Shown here: positions 1 to 7,683 of the stretch, piece after piece
How the letters are laid out: every line of letters starts with the position of its first letter
Position numbering within the stretch: the first letter of the stretch is position 1
Assembly (NCBI GenBank): GCA_965279475.1
Contig: CBDIIA010000003.1
Span: 3,844,001-3,908,000, forward strand
Origin: Pseudorhodoferax sp965279475
Lineage (GTDB): Bacteria > Pseudomonadota > Gammaproteobacteria > Burkholderiales > Burkholderiaceae_C
Direction: 5' to 3'
DNA length: 64,000 nt
Made by a program: the position numbers and the translations under genes
The notes under the pieces: model-generated
Told to the model about the DNA's origin: nothing
Seen by the model: the letters and a program-made list of their open reading frames with translations, nothing else
Database searches by the model: none

Positions 1-95
1 GACACCGTGTCCAGCGCAGCCCGCTGAAAGTAGGCCAGCGGCCACTCCACACTGCCGCGGTAGAGCCGCCGCACGACTTCGTTCTCGTCCGCCAT
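1..95 (-). CDS. Partial CDS, N-terminus only, unknown function
   Basis: The first 31 codons of a gene running leftward off the window. The ATG (complement of 93-95) has an upstream GGGAGGG on its own strand, which supports the start. The visible N-terminus begins MADENEVVRRLYRG and is charged, with no signal peptide or membrane segment. I do not recognise the family. It is divergent from the UGSC-like gene at 356. Confidence 0.55.
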   Translation of the reverse strand, partial: MADENEVVRRLYRGSVEWPLAYFQRAALDTV

Positions 96-268
96 GGTTG
101 CCACCCTCCCTGTGTTGCCGGGCCAGTATCGGCCGGGCGGCGGGGCGTGGTCAACATCCTGCGCGATGGGGGGACACATGCGTCGGTTTCCTTGACAGTG
201 CGGGCGTGCGGCGGGGGCCCGGACGACTGATGCATTTGCACTAGTGCCGGCGTTGCCTGACTCGCCTG

Positions 269-283
269 TTAACGCAACGTTAA
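269..283. promoter_or_regulatory. Candidate LysR operator TTAAC-N5-GTTAA (copy 1)
   Basis: A perfect dyad TTAAC-GCAAC-GTTAA, 73 bp before the UGSC-like gene. The same dyad with another spacer occurs at 3177-3191, and the next ~25 bp also resemble each other (GTTAACGACC...CAAT...TTTCAATT). Most likely one regulator, probably the LysR protein encoded at 2250-3137, binds both. The regulator assignment is inferred. Confidence 0.5.
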
Positions 284-355
284 CGACCACGGTCAATATT
301 TCAATTTACGCTGCTTCCGTCCAGGTGAAGAATGCGCGCAACCCACGGAGACAGC

Positions 356-2140
356 ATGAATGCCATCTTGAAACCAGCCGAAGCGCTGGCGCCCGGCGCG
401 ACCGATCTCGACCCTCTGATCGACGCTTGCGCGTTCGAGGCCTATCCCGGCGAAGTGATGGAAAGACGCATCGCACGCGGCGATTTCGACGCGGCTGGCA
501 AGCCGCATGTCGTGGTGAGCCCGCGGGGCACGCCACCTCCGATCGCGCTGCGCCCCATGGCCCCGCGCCCGGCCAGCCTCGAGGGCAAGACGGTCTATTT
601 CGTCGATGTCCGCTTCATGAACGGCAAGAGCTTCCTGACCGAGATCCAGGCGGTGTTTGCCGAGCGGTTCCCCGGTATCAAGACCGAGCTCAGGCAAAAG
701 CGCGGTGGTTATACCGAAGACGACCCCGACCTGTGGGCGGAGATCGAGGCCAAGGGCGGCCTGATGGTGATGGCGATCGGCCATTGCAGCACCTGTGCGC
801 CGGCCGTGGCCGTGCACTGCATGAAGATGGAAGACCGCGGCATCCCGACGGCGCCGCTGGTCACCCAGGCCTTTGCGGACCTGGTGAAGGCAGTCACCTA
901 CAAGGCCGGCATGCCGAACCTGCGGTTCACGTTCGTGCCGCACCCGATCGGTGGCAAACCCTCCGACGTGCTGCGCAAGGTCGTGCTGGGAGCAGACCCG
1001 GTGACCGGCGCCCCGGTCGTCGACGAGATCGTGTCGGCATTGACCGCAGCGCTCCAACCCGAAGAACAGGCCACCGGTGCCGTGGACCGTGCCGTGCCGC
1101 GGCTTCTCGGGGCCGATTCCGAAGACGCATTGCAGGACATGTTCCGCGACGCGTGCTGGTCCGACGGGTTGCCGGTGGTGTTGCCCACGCAGGCGCGCGT
1201 GGCGGCGATGCTCAAGGCGACAGGTCACCGGGCCGACGAAGTGGTCGGCAGGATGCGCCCCACAGAGACCCAGGAAGACTGGCAGTACACGGTCGAACAG
1301 GTGGCCGCAAATGCCGTGATGGCCGGCGCCCGCCCGGAGTACTTCCCCGTCATCCTCGCGCTCGCGGCCAGCCAGGTGACGGCACTGCACAGCTCGACCA
1401 GCTCGTTTGCAGCGATGGTCGTCGTCAACGGGCCGATCCGCCACGAACTGCGCATGAATTCGGGCCTGGGTGCCCTGGGCCCCTTCAATCACGCCAACGC
1501 GACCATCGGACGCGCCTACTGCCTGCTGTCGCGCAACCTCGGCGGTGGCGCGGTTCCGGGCACCACGTACCTCGGCTCCCAAGGCAACCCGCTCAACTAC
1601 AGCGGCATCTGCTTTGCCGAGAACCAGGAACGAAGCCCGTGGGAACCGTTCCATGTGCAGAAGGGCTTCCGGAAAGAGGAGAGCACGGTCAGCATCTTTC
1701 GCGGCCGCACGTTCAGCCACCTGCTCGAGATCCGCCAGAAAACCTGGAAGGAGCAGTTGCTGAACCTGGTTGCGGGCTTCACACCCACGCCGCGCACCAA
1801 TCTCACCTTGCTGGTCGAGCCGCTGGCCGCGCGCACGCTCAAGGAGCGCGAAGGCTTCGAGACCAAGGAGCAGTTGCAGCAATGGTTCCACAAGAACTCG
1901 ACCGTGCCCTACGAGACCTACTGGGACTACCAGCTCGTCATCAACTACGTCGAGCCGCTGGCGCGGAAGGGGCAGGAACCGTTCGCCTCCTACCTCGCAC
2001 AGCCGGCCGATTCGGCCGTGCCGCGTTTCGCGGATCCGGACGGCATCGGTGTGGTCGTGGTCGGCGGCGAGAAGAACGCCTACTGGTTCGGCACCGACTT
2101 CAACTACATGAAGACGGTGTCCGTCGATGCCTGGCGCTAG
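356..2140 (+). CDS. UGSC-like (seleno)protein family, Cys form, two-domain
   Basis: A 594-residue soluble protein without signal peptide. Residues ~70-215 resemble the small UGSC family, whose redox-like motif often carries selenocysteine; here the motif reads GHCSTCAP with Cys144 and Cys147 (CxxC) and no TGA codon. The C-terminal ~330 residues carry the companion pattern WSDGLPVVLPT...VAANAVMAGARPEYFPVILA seen in UGSC-associated proteins. No reaction is established; thiol redox or dehalogenation-like chemistry is only a guess. The start chosen is the ATG at 356 because GGAG lies 5 bases before it; a longer in-frame start at 332 lacks a ribosome site. It shares a promoter dyad with the aldo/keto reductase at 3297, suggesting one catabolic regulon. 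Confidence 0.7.
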   Translation: MNAILKPAEALAPGATDLDPLIDACAFEAYPGEVMERRIARGDFDAAGKPHVVVSPRGTPPPIALRPMAPRPASLEGKTVYFVDVRFMNGKSFLTEIQAVFAERFPGIKTELRQKRGGYTEDDPDLWAEIEAKGGLMVMAIGHCSTCAPAVAVHCMKMEDRGIPTAPLVTQAFADLVKAVTYKAGMPNLRFTFVPHPIGGKPSDVLRKVVLGADPVTGAPVVDEIVSALTAALQPEEQATGAVDRAVPRLLGADSEDALQDMFRDACWSDGLPVVLPTQARVAAMLKATGHRADEVVGRMRPTETQEDWQYTVEQVAANAVMAGARPEYFPVILALAASQVTALHSSTSSFAAMVVVNGPIRHELRMNSGLGALGPFNHANATIGRAYCLLSRNLGGGAVPGTTYLGSQGNPLNYSGICFAENQERSPWEPFHVQKGFRKEESTVSIFRGRTFSHLLEIRQKTWKEQLLNLVAGFTPTPRTNLTLLVEPLAARTLKEREGFETKEQLQQWFHKNSTVPYETYWDYQLVINYVEPLARKGQEPFASYLAQPADSAVPRFADPDGIGVVVVGGEKNAYWFGTDFNYMKTVSVDAWR

Positions 2141-2249
2141 AGCCAGGGTGGCAGCCGCGCTGCTGATCGGGCTTGCGATGCTGCCCAATTGCAACGCCCT
2201 TGCGCAGGCCTGGCCGGCCGGCCCGGTGAAGCTGGTGGTGCCATTCACT
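2127..2249 (+). pseudogene. Truncated Bug/TctC solute-binding protein, N-terminal remnant
   Basis: The ATG at 2127 overlaps the end of the preceding gene and opens a typical Bug leader: a hydrophobic signal peptide (VAAALLIGLAMLPNCNALAQA) followed by WPAGPVKLVVPFT, the invariant start of mature Bug proteins. Family resemblance stops at ~2249, exactly at the stop codon of the convergent LysR gene; the frame then runs on antisense to LysR and encodes nothing Bug-like. About 290 residues are missing, so this is a deletion remnant. Confidence 0.75.
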
Positions 2250-3137
2250 TCAGAGCACGCTGCGCCATACGGTCTCGAACGCGTCGACGAAGCCTCGCTC
2301 CGCCACCGACATCGGCCGGTAGCGGTTGCGGATCAGGCGGACCTCGAGCTTCTCATTCGACTGGAAAGGCCGCACCTCCAGGCCCGCGAGCAGGCCACCG
2401 GCGATGGAAGCCTGGTCCACCACCGCGATGCCGACGCCCGCTTGCGCGAACCAGCAAGCGGTGGTTGAACTCGTGCAGTCCAGATCCTTGTGCATGCTGG
2501 CGCCTGCAGTCCCGAACGCCCGCTTCAGCGTCTGACCGAAAGGTGTCGATTCGGGCGAGGAGATCACGCGTTCGGAGGCGAGATCCTTGGGCCGGATCAG
2601 CCGCTTGGCCGCCAGCGGATGGTCGCTGCGCATGACGCACGCGAGGCCACAGGCGTAGCTCTTCACCGTCTCGAGGTTGGGGTGGTCGTGCGGCCCGAGG
2701 GCGATGCCGAGGTGCGATTCACGGTGCAGCAATTGCAGGTTCAGCACGTCTGGCGCCACCACCCGTACTCGGCACTGCAGACGGGGAATCTTCTGGTAAA
2801 GCTGAGCCAGCGAGCGCGATACCAGGTAGGGGGCCAGACTTGCCGTGCACACCAGCCGCAAGTTGGCATGGGCGGGCTGGCCGAGCTCTCGGCTGATGTC
2901 GCGAACCGCCTCGACGCCCTGCCAGAGCTTGTCGATCTCCTCAAACAGCTGGTCGGCCTCCGGCGTCGGAATCAGGCGGCCTTTCACGCGTTCGAACAGC
3001 ACCAAGCCGCTGGCCTTGGCCGCCTGCGCCAGCACCTTGCTGATCGCCGGCGGAGACACATGCAGCAGGTTGGCCGCACTGTTCACCCCACCCGATTGCA
3101 TCACCGCCCGAAACACCTCCATCTGGCGCAGGTTCAT
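2250..3137 (-). CDS. LysR-family transcriptional regulator
   Basis: 295 residues, full length for the family. An N-terminal winged helix-turn-helix (about residues 3-62, MNLRQMEVFRAVMQSGGVNSAANLLHVS) is followed by a two-lobed periplasmic-binding-like effector domain. The recognition region has SPPAISK where most family members have QPAxS. The gene is divergent from the aldo/keto reductase at 3297, the usual arrangement of a LysR regulator and its target. The intergenic region has three dyads, one of which (TTAAC-N5-GTTAA) recurs before the UGSC-like gene. The effector is unknown. Its 3' end abuts the truncated Bug gene. Confidence 0.9.
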   Translation of the reverse strand: MNLRQMEVFRAVMQSGGVNSAANLLHVSPPAISKVLAQAAKASGLVLFERVKGRLIPTPEADQLFEEIDKLWQGVEAVRDISRELGQPAHANLRLVCTASLAPYLVSRSLAQLYQKIPRLQCRVRVVAPDVLNLQLLHRESHLGIALGPHDHPNLETVKSYACGLACVMRSDHPLAAKRLIRPKDLASERVISSPESTPFGQTLKRAFGTAGASMHKDLDCTSSTTACWFAQAGVGIAVVDQASIAGGLLAGLEVRPFQSNEKLEVRLIRNRYRPMSVAERGFVDAFETVWRSVL

Positions 3138-3150
3138 CCGTCTGTCTCCT

Positions 3151-3178
3151 GTGAAATATCCTGTTTCACCGGGATATT
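3151..3178. promoter_or_regulatory. Overlapping dyads in the LysR/AKR divergent promoter
   Basis: Two interleaved inverted repeats lie just upstream of the LysR start: GTGAAA-N7-TTTCAC at 3151-3169 and AATATCC-N10-GGATATT at 3155-3178. They abut the TTAAC-N5-GTTAA dyad at 3177. This density of symmetry is typical of LysR recall and activation sites; assignment is by position. Confidence 0.4.
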
Positions 3179-3191
3179 AACCAGGCGTTAA
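3177..3191. promoter_or_regulatory. Candidate LysR operator TTAAC-N5-GTTAA (copy 2)
   Basis: A perfect dyad TTAAC-CAGGC-GTTAA in the LysR/AKR divergent promoter, the same arms and spacing as at 269-283. Downstream bases also match the first copy (GTTAACGACC, then CAAT, then TTTCAATT). Confidence 0.5.
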
Positions 3192-3296
3192 CGACCCACG
3201 CAATCTTTTCAATTGATGCCGGCGTCGTTTGCACCGAACATGCGTGCACACGGGGTACGCATGCCGAAGCCCTGGACGAGACACATGGAGACATCG

Positions 3297-4463
3297 ATGG
3301 GCAACATCAACGGGCGGCCTCAAGATCAACCAGGGAAACCCATGGCCGAGCCCGCCACCCCTGACGCTTCGCGCATCAGCGCCATCGGACTGCAGCCCGC
3401 GCAGACCGCCCACGGCATGCAATACCGCAACGTGGGCCGCTCGGGCCTGCGAGCCTCGGCCATCGGTGTGGGCTGCTATCCGTTCGGCAGTTTTCTCGAT
3501 GTGGAGCAGTCACGCGCCGTCGTGCATGGTGCGATGGACCTCGGCATCAACTACTTCGACACGGCCAACAGCTACGGCATCGGCAAGTCGGAACAGTTCC
3601 TCGGGGAAGCACTCAAGGGCGCGCGCCGACACGACGCCTTGATCGCCACCAAGTTCGGCAACCGCATGGCCGACGGGCCCAACGATCTGGGCGCATCGCG
3701 CGCGGCCATCGTGCGCGCTTGCGAGCACAGCCTGCAGCGGCTGCAGACCGACTACATCGACCTCTACCAGCTGCACTGGCCCGACAGGCGCACCCCGATC
3801 GAAGAGACACTGCGCGCTCTCGATGATCTGGTGCGATCGGGCAAGGTGCGCTACATCGGCGCCTCCAACCTGTTCGAATGGGAGCTGTGCGAGGCCTTGT
3901 TCACCTCGCAGGGCGCAGGGCTGGCGTCGTTTGTCTCGGCCCAGGATTTCTACAACCTGCTGTTCCGCGACATCGAGAAACGCATGGAGCCGTTCTGCGT
4001 AAAGTACGGCGTCGGGATGACCTCGTACTTTCCGCTGGCAGGGGGCTTGCTGACCGGCGCCTACCAGCGTGGCGTGGCCCCGGCCAAGGGCACACGCGCC
4101 GCGGCGAGCCCTTCCACCAGCACCTGGCAGACCCCGCGCAACTGGGACGTCACCGACAAGCTGTTGGCTTTCTCGCAGTCACGTGGCTGGACGCTCCCCC
4201 AGATGTCGCTGGCCTGGCTGCTCTCCCGCCCGGCGATGTTCACCATCATCGCCGGCGCCGACAACCCCGGGCAACTCGCCGAGAACGTCAAGGCCCTGGG
4301 GATCCGCTTCACCCCCGAAGACCTGCTCGAGATCGACCGCATCACGCTGGTCGACGAAGACCGGACCGTCGCCCCGGTCTACCGCACGCTGCGCCCCGAG
4401 AAGGTCCACGAGTTCGAGCCGATGCAGCGCGCGAGCTCGATGCGCGACGAACGCCCGATGTAG
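3297..4463 (+). CDS. Aldo/keto reductase
   Basis: A 388-residue NADP(H)-type aldo/keto reductase (TIM barrel). The catalytic tetrad is visible: Asp in NYFDTANSYG, Tyr in the same segment, Lys in LIATKFGN and His in YQLHWPD. The C-terminal cofactor-binding segment (TIIAGADNPGQLAENVKAL) is present. The N-terminus carries ~45 extra residues before the barrel. I chose the ATG at 3297 because GGAG lies 7 bases upstream; the frame opens further upstream without a good ribosome site. It is divergent from a LysR gene and probably co-regulated with the UGSC-like gene. The substrate is unknown. Confidence 0.85.
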   Translation: MGNINGRPQDQPGKPMAEPATPDASRISAIGLQPAQTAHGMQYRNVGRSGLRASAIGVGCYPFGSFLDVEQSRAVVHGAMDLGINYFDTANSYGIGKSEQFLGEALKGARRHDALIATKFGNRMADGPNDLGASRAAIVRACEHSLQRLQTDYIDLYQLHWPDRRTPIEETLRALDDLVRSGKVRYIGASNLFEWELCEALFTSQGAGLASFVSAQDFYNLLFRDIEKRMEPFCVKYGVGMTSYFPLAGGLLTGAYQRGVAPAKGTRAAASPSTSTWQTPRNWDVTDKLLAFSQSRGWTLPQMSLAWLLSRPAMFTIIAGADNPGQLAENVKALGIRFTPEDLLEIDRITLVDEDRTVAPVYRTLRPEKVHEFEPMQRASSMRDERPM

Positions 4464-4560
4464 GCCAGCTGTTGCCATGCGTCTGAAGTGGGGGACATCA
4501 CCTGACGCACCCGACTGAAAAGAATCGACAGGCCCGAGCCTGCAAACCGGAGACAAGCAC

Positions 4561-5574
4561 ATGACCCTCAAGACCCTCACGTCCGCAAGGCCCGACCTGC
4601 GTCGCCGCACACTGACCTCTGCGCTGATCGCAGCACCTGCCCTGGCACTCGGCCTGGCCAGCTCGGCACGTGCGCAGTCCAAACGGCTGACGATCATCCT
4701 GACCGTGCCACCGGGCACGGCCTCGGATTCGCTGGCGCGCATGTTGGGCGAACACCTGCGCGTGAAGCTCAACCGGCCTGTCGTCGTCGAATCCAAGGCG
4801 GGCGGCGGTGGGGTGGTCGCAGTCCAGTACCTGCGGCAGTTCGAAGCCGACGGGTCCTGCATCCTGCTGACGCCCAGCTCGGCGATCTCGCTGCTGCAGT
4901 TGTTCACCAGCAAGCCCACCTTCGACTGGGAGCGCGACCTGGTTCCGGTGTGCGATGGCGCGGCCGCCCCGCACACGATCACCGTGAGCAGCGCCCTGGG
5001 GGTGAACACCTTGTCCGAGTACATCGAGTACCTGCGGCGCAACCCCAAGCAAGGCTCCATCGGTACGCCCAGCCCGGCAGGCCTGGCGTCGCTGCTGGTC
5101 TACCAGATCCGCAAGACGCTAAATGTCGACGTCCAGCACATTCCCTACAAGGGCGGTTCGCCGCTGTTGGCCGACTTGCTGGGCGGCCAGATACCCGCCA
5201 GCGCATCGGTGCTGCCCGACTATCTGGCGGACCACCGTGCAGGCAAGCTGAAGATCCTGGCGCACGCCAGCGAGAGCCGCACGACGCTTGCCCCTGCCAT
5301 CCCGACCTTCAGCGAACTGGGCCACCCGTCTCTGGTGGCCGTGACTTCGTTCGGCTTCTTCGCCAAGGCCGGCACCGACCCCACGGTGGTTGCCGAGTAC
5401 AACGCGGCCATCAACGACGGCCTCGCCTCAGCCACGATCGTCGACCGGCTGCACCAGATGGGCCTGGTGCCGGTGGGCGGCGGCGCCACGGAGTACCGGC
5501 GCAAGCTCACGGCGGAGCGTACACACTGGGCTCCGTTGATCAAGGAAACGGGCATGACGGTCGACGGGGCTTGA
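4561..5574 (+). CDS. Bug/TctC-family solute-binding protein
   Basis: 337 residues, normal for the Bug (tripartite tricarboxylate receptor) family. The N-terminus has twin arginines and a hydrophobic signal ending SSARAQS, implying periplasmic location. The mature part shows VPPGTASDSLARMLGEHL, HIPYKGGSPLLADLLGG and AGKLKILAHAS, all family hallmarks of the carboxylate-binding fold. GGAG precedes the ATG. No TctA/TctB membrane genes are nearby, as usual for orphan Bug proteins. It follows the aldo/keto reductase by ~97 bases and is probably part of the same locus. Confidence 0.9.
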   Translation: MTLKTLTSARPDLRRRTLTSALIAAPALALGLASSARAQSKRLTIILTVPPGTASDSLARMLGEHLRVKLNRPVVVESKAGGGGVVAVQYLRQFEADGSCILLTPSSAISLLQLFTSKPTFDWERDLVPVCDGAAAPHTITVSSALGVNTLSEYIEYLRRNPKQGSIGTPSPAGLASLLVYQIRKTLNVDVQHIPYKGGSPLLADLLGGQIPASASVLPDYLADHRAGKLKILAHASESRTTLAPAIPTFSELGHPSLVAVTSFGFFAKAGTDPTVVAEYNAAINDGLASATIVDRLHQMGLVPVGGGATEYRRKLTAERTHWAPLIKETGMTVDGA

Positions 5575-5649
5575 GTATTGGAAGCCGGGTGACCTCTGCA
5601 TCGATTTAAAACCAAAAAGAATACTGAAAATAAACAAAATAATAAATGG

Positions 5650-5658
5650 TGATATAAT
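5650..5658 (+). promoter_or_regulatory. Extended -10 promoter for the RRM leader
   Basis: TGA-TATAAT is a consensus extended -10 element. It follows an AT-rich block (5604-5649) that contrasts with the GC-rich surroundings and could act as an UP element. No good -35 hexamer is seen. Transcription from here would give a leader of more than 500 bases before the RRM gene. Confidence 0.5.
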
Positions 5659-5800
5659 CCTTCGCTGCAGGGCCGGTTGATTTCTTCCGTCGCTGCAAAG
5701 CCTGCGCAGGAGCCGTGCTCATGCTGCAGGCCGCGTTTTGCGACCTTTGTCGCACTGTTGGTCTGTCGAGCTGCAGCCAACGGAGTTTCCAGATGCTCAG

Positions 5801-5821
5801 CGAAGGTTGTTCCAACCTTCG
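5801..5821 (+). other. Perfect hairpin in the leader of the RRM gene
   Basis: CGAAGGTTG-TTC-CAACCTTCG: a 9-bp stem with a 3-base loop, with no U-tract after it, so not a standard terminator. It sits just before a small ORF in the long leader of the RNA-binding protein gene and could be a regulatory structure. Confidence 0.45.
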
Positions 5822-5858
5822 ATCCTGAATGAATTCGATCCAAAACATTTCCATTTCC

Positions 5859-6068
5859 ATGGGCAAGTACGTCGTTTCGCCCGCGACACACCCGACCGAC
5901 TGTGGCCGCTTTCGTGCCTCGTTCTCGGTGCATCGCTCGCAGGGCGGCCGCAGCTATTGCCGGGTGTTCCGTTTCGACAAGACCTTTGCCTCGCACCACG
6001 CCGCCCGGCTTTTTGCAGTTACCCAGGGTTGGCTGCAAACCTGCATGGCGCATCCGCCTGCGTGCTGA
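5859..6068 (+). CDS. Small hypothetical protein upstream of RRM gene
   Basis: A 69-residue ORF (79 if the ATG at 5829 is used) with a balanced composition: MGKYVVSPATHPTDCGRF, then a stretch with VFRFDKTFASHHAARLFAVTQGWLQT. I have the impression that similar small proteins precede RRM genes in other Burkholderiales, but I cannot name a family. There is no strong ribosome-binding site before either ATG. It lies in the 5' region of the RRM gene and could be co-transcribed or act as a leader ORF. Confidence 0.45.
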   Translation: MGKYVVSPATHPTDCGRFRASFSVHRSQGGRSYCRVFRFDKTFASHHAARLFAVTQGWLQTCMAHPPAC

Positions 6069-6192
6069 GGCGCTGCTGCGACAGGTCCATCTCCCGTTCC
6101 CCATCGCCAGTTGCTGCGGACGTCCTGTTCGCGTACTGGCATTCCACCAGCGCCGCATTTGCGGCGCACATCCATTCAGAAAGGCTCGTCAC

Positions 6193-6543
6193 ATGAGCAT
6201 CAAACTTTACGTGGGCAACCTGCCCTATTCCGTCACCGATGCCAGCCTGCAAAGCAACTTCGCCGAGTTTGGCAGCGTCTCTTCAGCCAAGGTCATGATG
6301 GACCGTGAAACCGGCCGTTCCAAAGGCTTTGGTTTTGTGGAAATGGCATCTTCCGAAGCCGCACAGGCAGCCATCAGCGGCCTGCATGGAATGTCCGTCG
6401 ATGGGCGTTCGATCGTCGTGAACATGGCCCGTCCGCGCGAGGTCAGTGCGGGCCCAGGCGGCTACAGCGCGGCTGGCTACAGTGCGGGCAAACGCTCGGA
6501 CGTGGGTTACGGCACCGGTGGCTACGGCGGTGGTCGCTATTGA
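6193..6543 (+). CDS. RRM-domain RNA-binding protein with glycine-rich tail
   Basis: 116 residues. A single RNA-recognition motif fills residues ~3-80, with RNP2 (LYVGNLPYS) and RNP1 (KGFGFVEM) intact. The tail is rich in Gly, Tyr and Arg (GGYSAAGYSAGK, GYGGGRY), as in the small cold-inducible RNA-binding proteins of cyanobacteria and proteobacteria. It probably binds single-stranded RNA as a chaperone. The ATG at 6193 follows AGAAAGG. The gene has an extended -10 promoter far upstream, a structured leader and a strong terminator, so it is likely monocistronic and possibly regulated through the leader. Confidence 0.9.
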   Translation: MSIKLYVGNLPYSVTDASLQSNFAEFGSVSSAKVMMDRETGRSKGFGFVEMASSEAAQAAISGLHGMSVDGRSIVVNMARPREVSAGPGGYSAAGYSAGKRSDVGYGTGGYGGGRY

Positions 6544-6560
6544 GCCAGTGATGGTTCTCG

Positions 6561-6588
6561 AAAACCGGCTCTCGAGCCGGTTTTTTTT
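6561..6588 (+). terminator. Rho-independent terminator of the RRM gene
   Basis: AAAACCGGCT-CTCG-AGCCGGTTTT, a perfect 10-bp stem with a 4-base loop running into eight T residues, 17 bases after the stop codon. Confidence 0.92.
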
Positions 6589-6658
6589 CGTCCCGACCTC
6601 GATCTTTCTTGCCCATAGGGCAGATGCTCATCCAGTGCGTGCCCTCACGCCCCCTCGA

Positions 6659-7585
6659 TCACGGCGGCAGGCCCGCAGTTGCCGCCGCCTCCTCGCGCAT
6701 CCAGGCGAGGAACGCGGCAATCGCCCGCTCGCGCTGCCGCCCCGCGCGTGTGACGAAGTAGTACCCGAAGGGTGACGGCAGCGTCAGTTCGAACGGCCGC
6801 ACGAGTCGGCCGGCATTCAGGTCGAAGGAGGCGATGGCCACGCGGCCGAGCAGCACGCCGCCGCCGTCGATCGCGGCCTGGATCGCATGGTCGGTCTGCC
6901 CGAAATGCGCACCCGATGCGGCATCGACACTGCGCACGCGGGCAGCGCGCAGCCACTGCGCCCAGCCGGCCGCCCCCTTGCCGGGAAAAGCCGCCGCATC
7001 GTCGTGCAGCAGGCGATGGTGCCGCAGGTCGGCCGGCGTGCGCAGCGGTGCCTTCGTATCGTCGCGCAGGCGCGGAGAACACATCGGCGTATAGGCCTCC
7101 CCGAATAGCCGCAGGCTTTCCTGCCCGGGGTAGTCGCCACGCCCGTGGCGCAAGGCCACATCGACATCCTCGCGCTCCAGATCCACCGCGCGGCTGCCGG
7201 TGGACACCCGGACCTCGATGTCGGGGTACTGCTCCTGGAACACGAACAGCTTGGGCACCAGCCACTTCGCGGCGATGGCAGGGCCCGCCGACACCACCAG
7301 CGTCGACGCGGTGCGGATGCTGCGCACCTCGCGCACGGCGGTCTCCACCAGCCGGAACCCGAGGTCCAGCTTGGGGTAGAGCGCGGCGCCGGCTTCGGTG
7401 AGCGCCACCGCGCGCGTCAGGCGGTCGAACAGCCGCACGTCCAGGTAGGCCTCGAGCTTGCGGATCTGGTGGCTGACCGCCGAGGCGGTGATGCCCATCT
7501 CGTCGGCCGCGTCGCGAAAGCTCAGGCGCCGTGCAGCGGCTTCGAAAACGCGCAGCGCCGACAGATGAGGAAGCCGCTCGGTCAT
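6659..7585 (-). CDS. LysR-family regulator, GcvA-like
   Basis: 308 residues. The N-terminus (LSALRVFEAAARRLSFRDAADEMGITASAVSHQIRKLE) is the signature of the GcvA-like branch, with winged helix-turn-helix at residues ~6-65 and then a substrate-binding-like domain. It is divergent from the aldo/keto reductase at 7684, 98 bases away, so that gene is its likely target. A CTCA-N8-TGAG dyad sits between them. The effector is unknown. Confidence 0.9.
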   Translation of the reverse strand: MTERLPHLSALRVFEAAARRLSFRDAADEMGITASAVSHQIRKLEAYLDVRLFDRLTRAVALTEAGAALYPKLDLGFRLVETAVREVRSIRTASTLVVSAGPAIAAKWLVPKLFVFQEQYPDIEVRVSTGSRAVDLEREDVDVALRHGRGDYPGQESLRLFGEAYTPMCSPRLRDDTKAPLRTPADLRHHRLLHDDAAAFPGKGAAGWAQWLRAARVRSVDAASGAHFGQTDHAIQAAIDGGGVLLGRVAIASFDLNAGRLVRPFELTLPSPFGYYFVTRAGRQRERAIAAFLAWMREEAAATAGLPP

Positions 7586-7600
7586 GACGGATGAATATAG

Positions 7601-7616
7601 CTCAGGCGTAGGTGAG
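7601..7616. promoter_or_regulatory. Weak candidate LysR site between the GcvA-like gene and AKR
   Basis: CTCA-GGCGTAGG-TGAG, a short 4-bp-arm dyad in the divergent promoter, 16 bases from the regulator start. Assigned mainly on position; arms this short can arise by chance. Confidence 0.25.
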
Positions 7617-7683
7617 AAGGAACCCTTTGTCGGGCGGCGCCGTTCCTCCGAACATCACGGCACTCGATCCACAGGAGAACCTC

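Noticed and set aside
5801..5821. Hairpin as terminator of the Bug gene at 4561
   Set aside because: It lies after the RRM promoter and has no T-tract.
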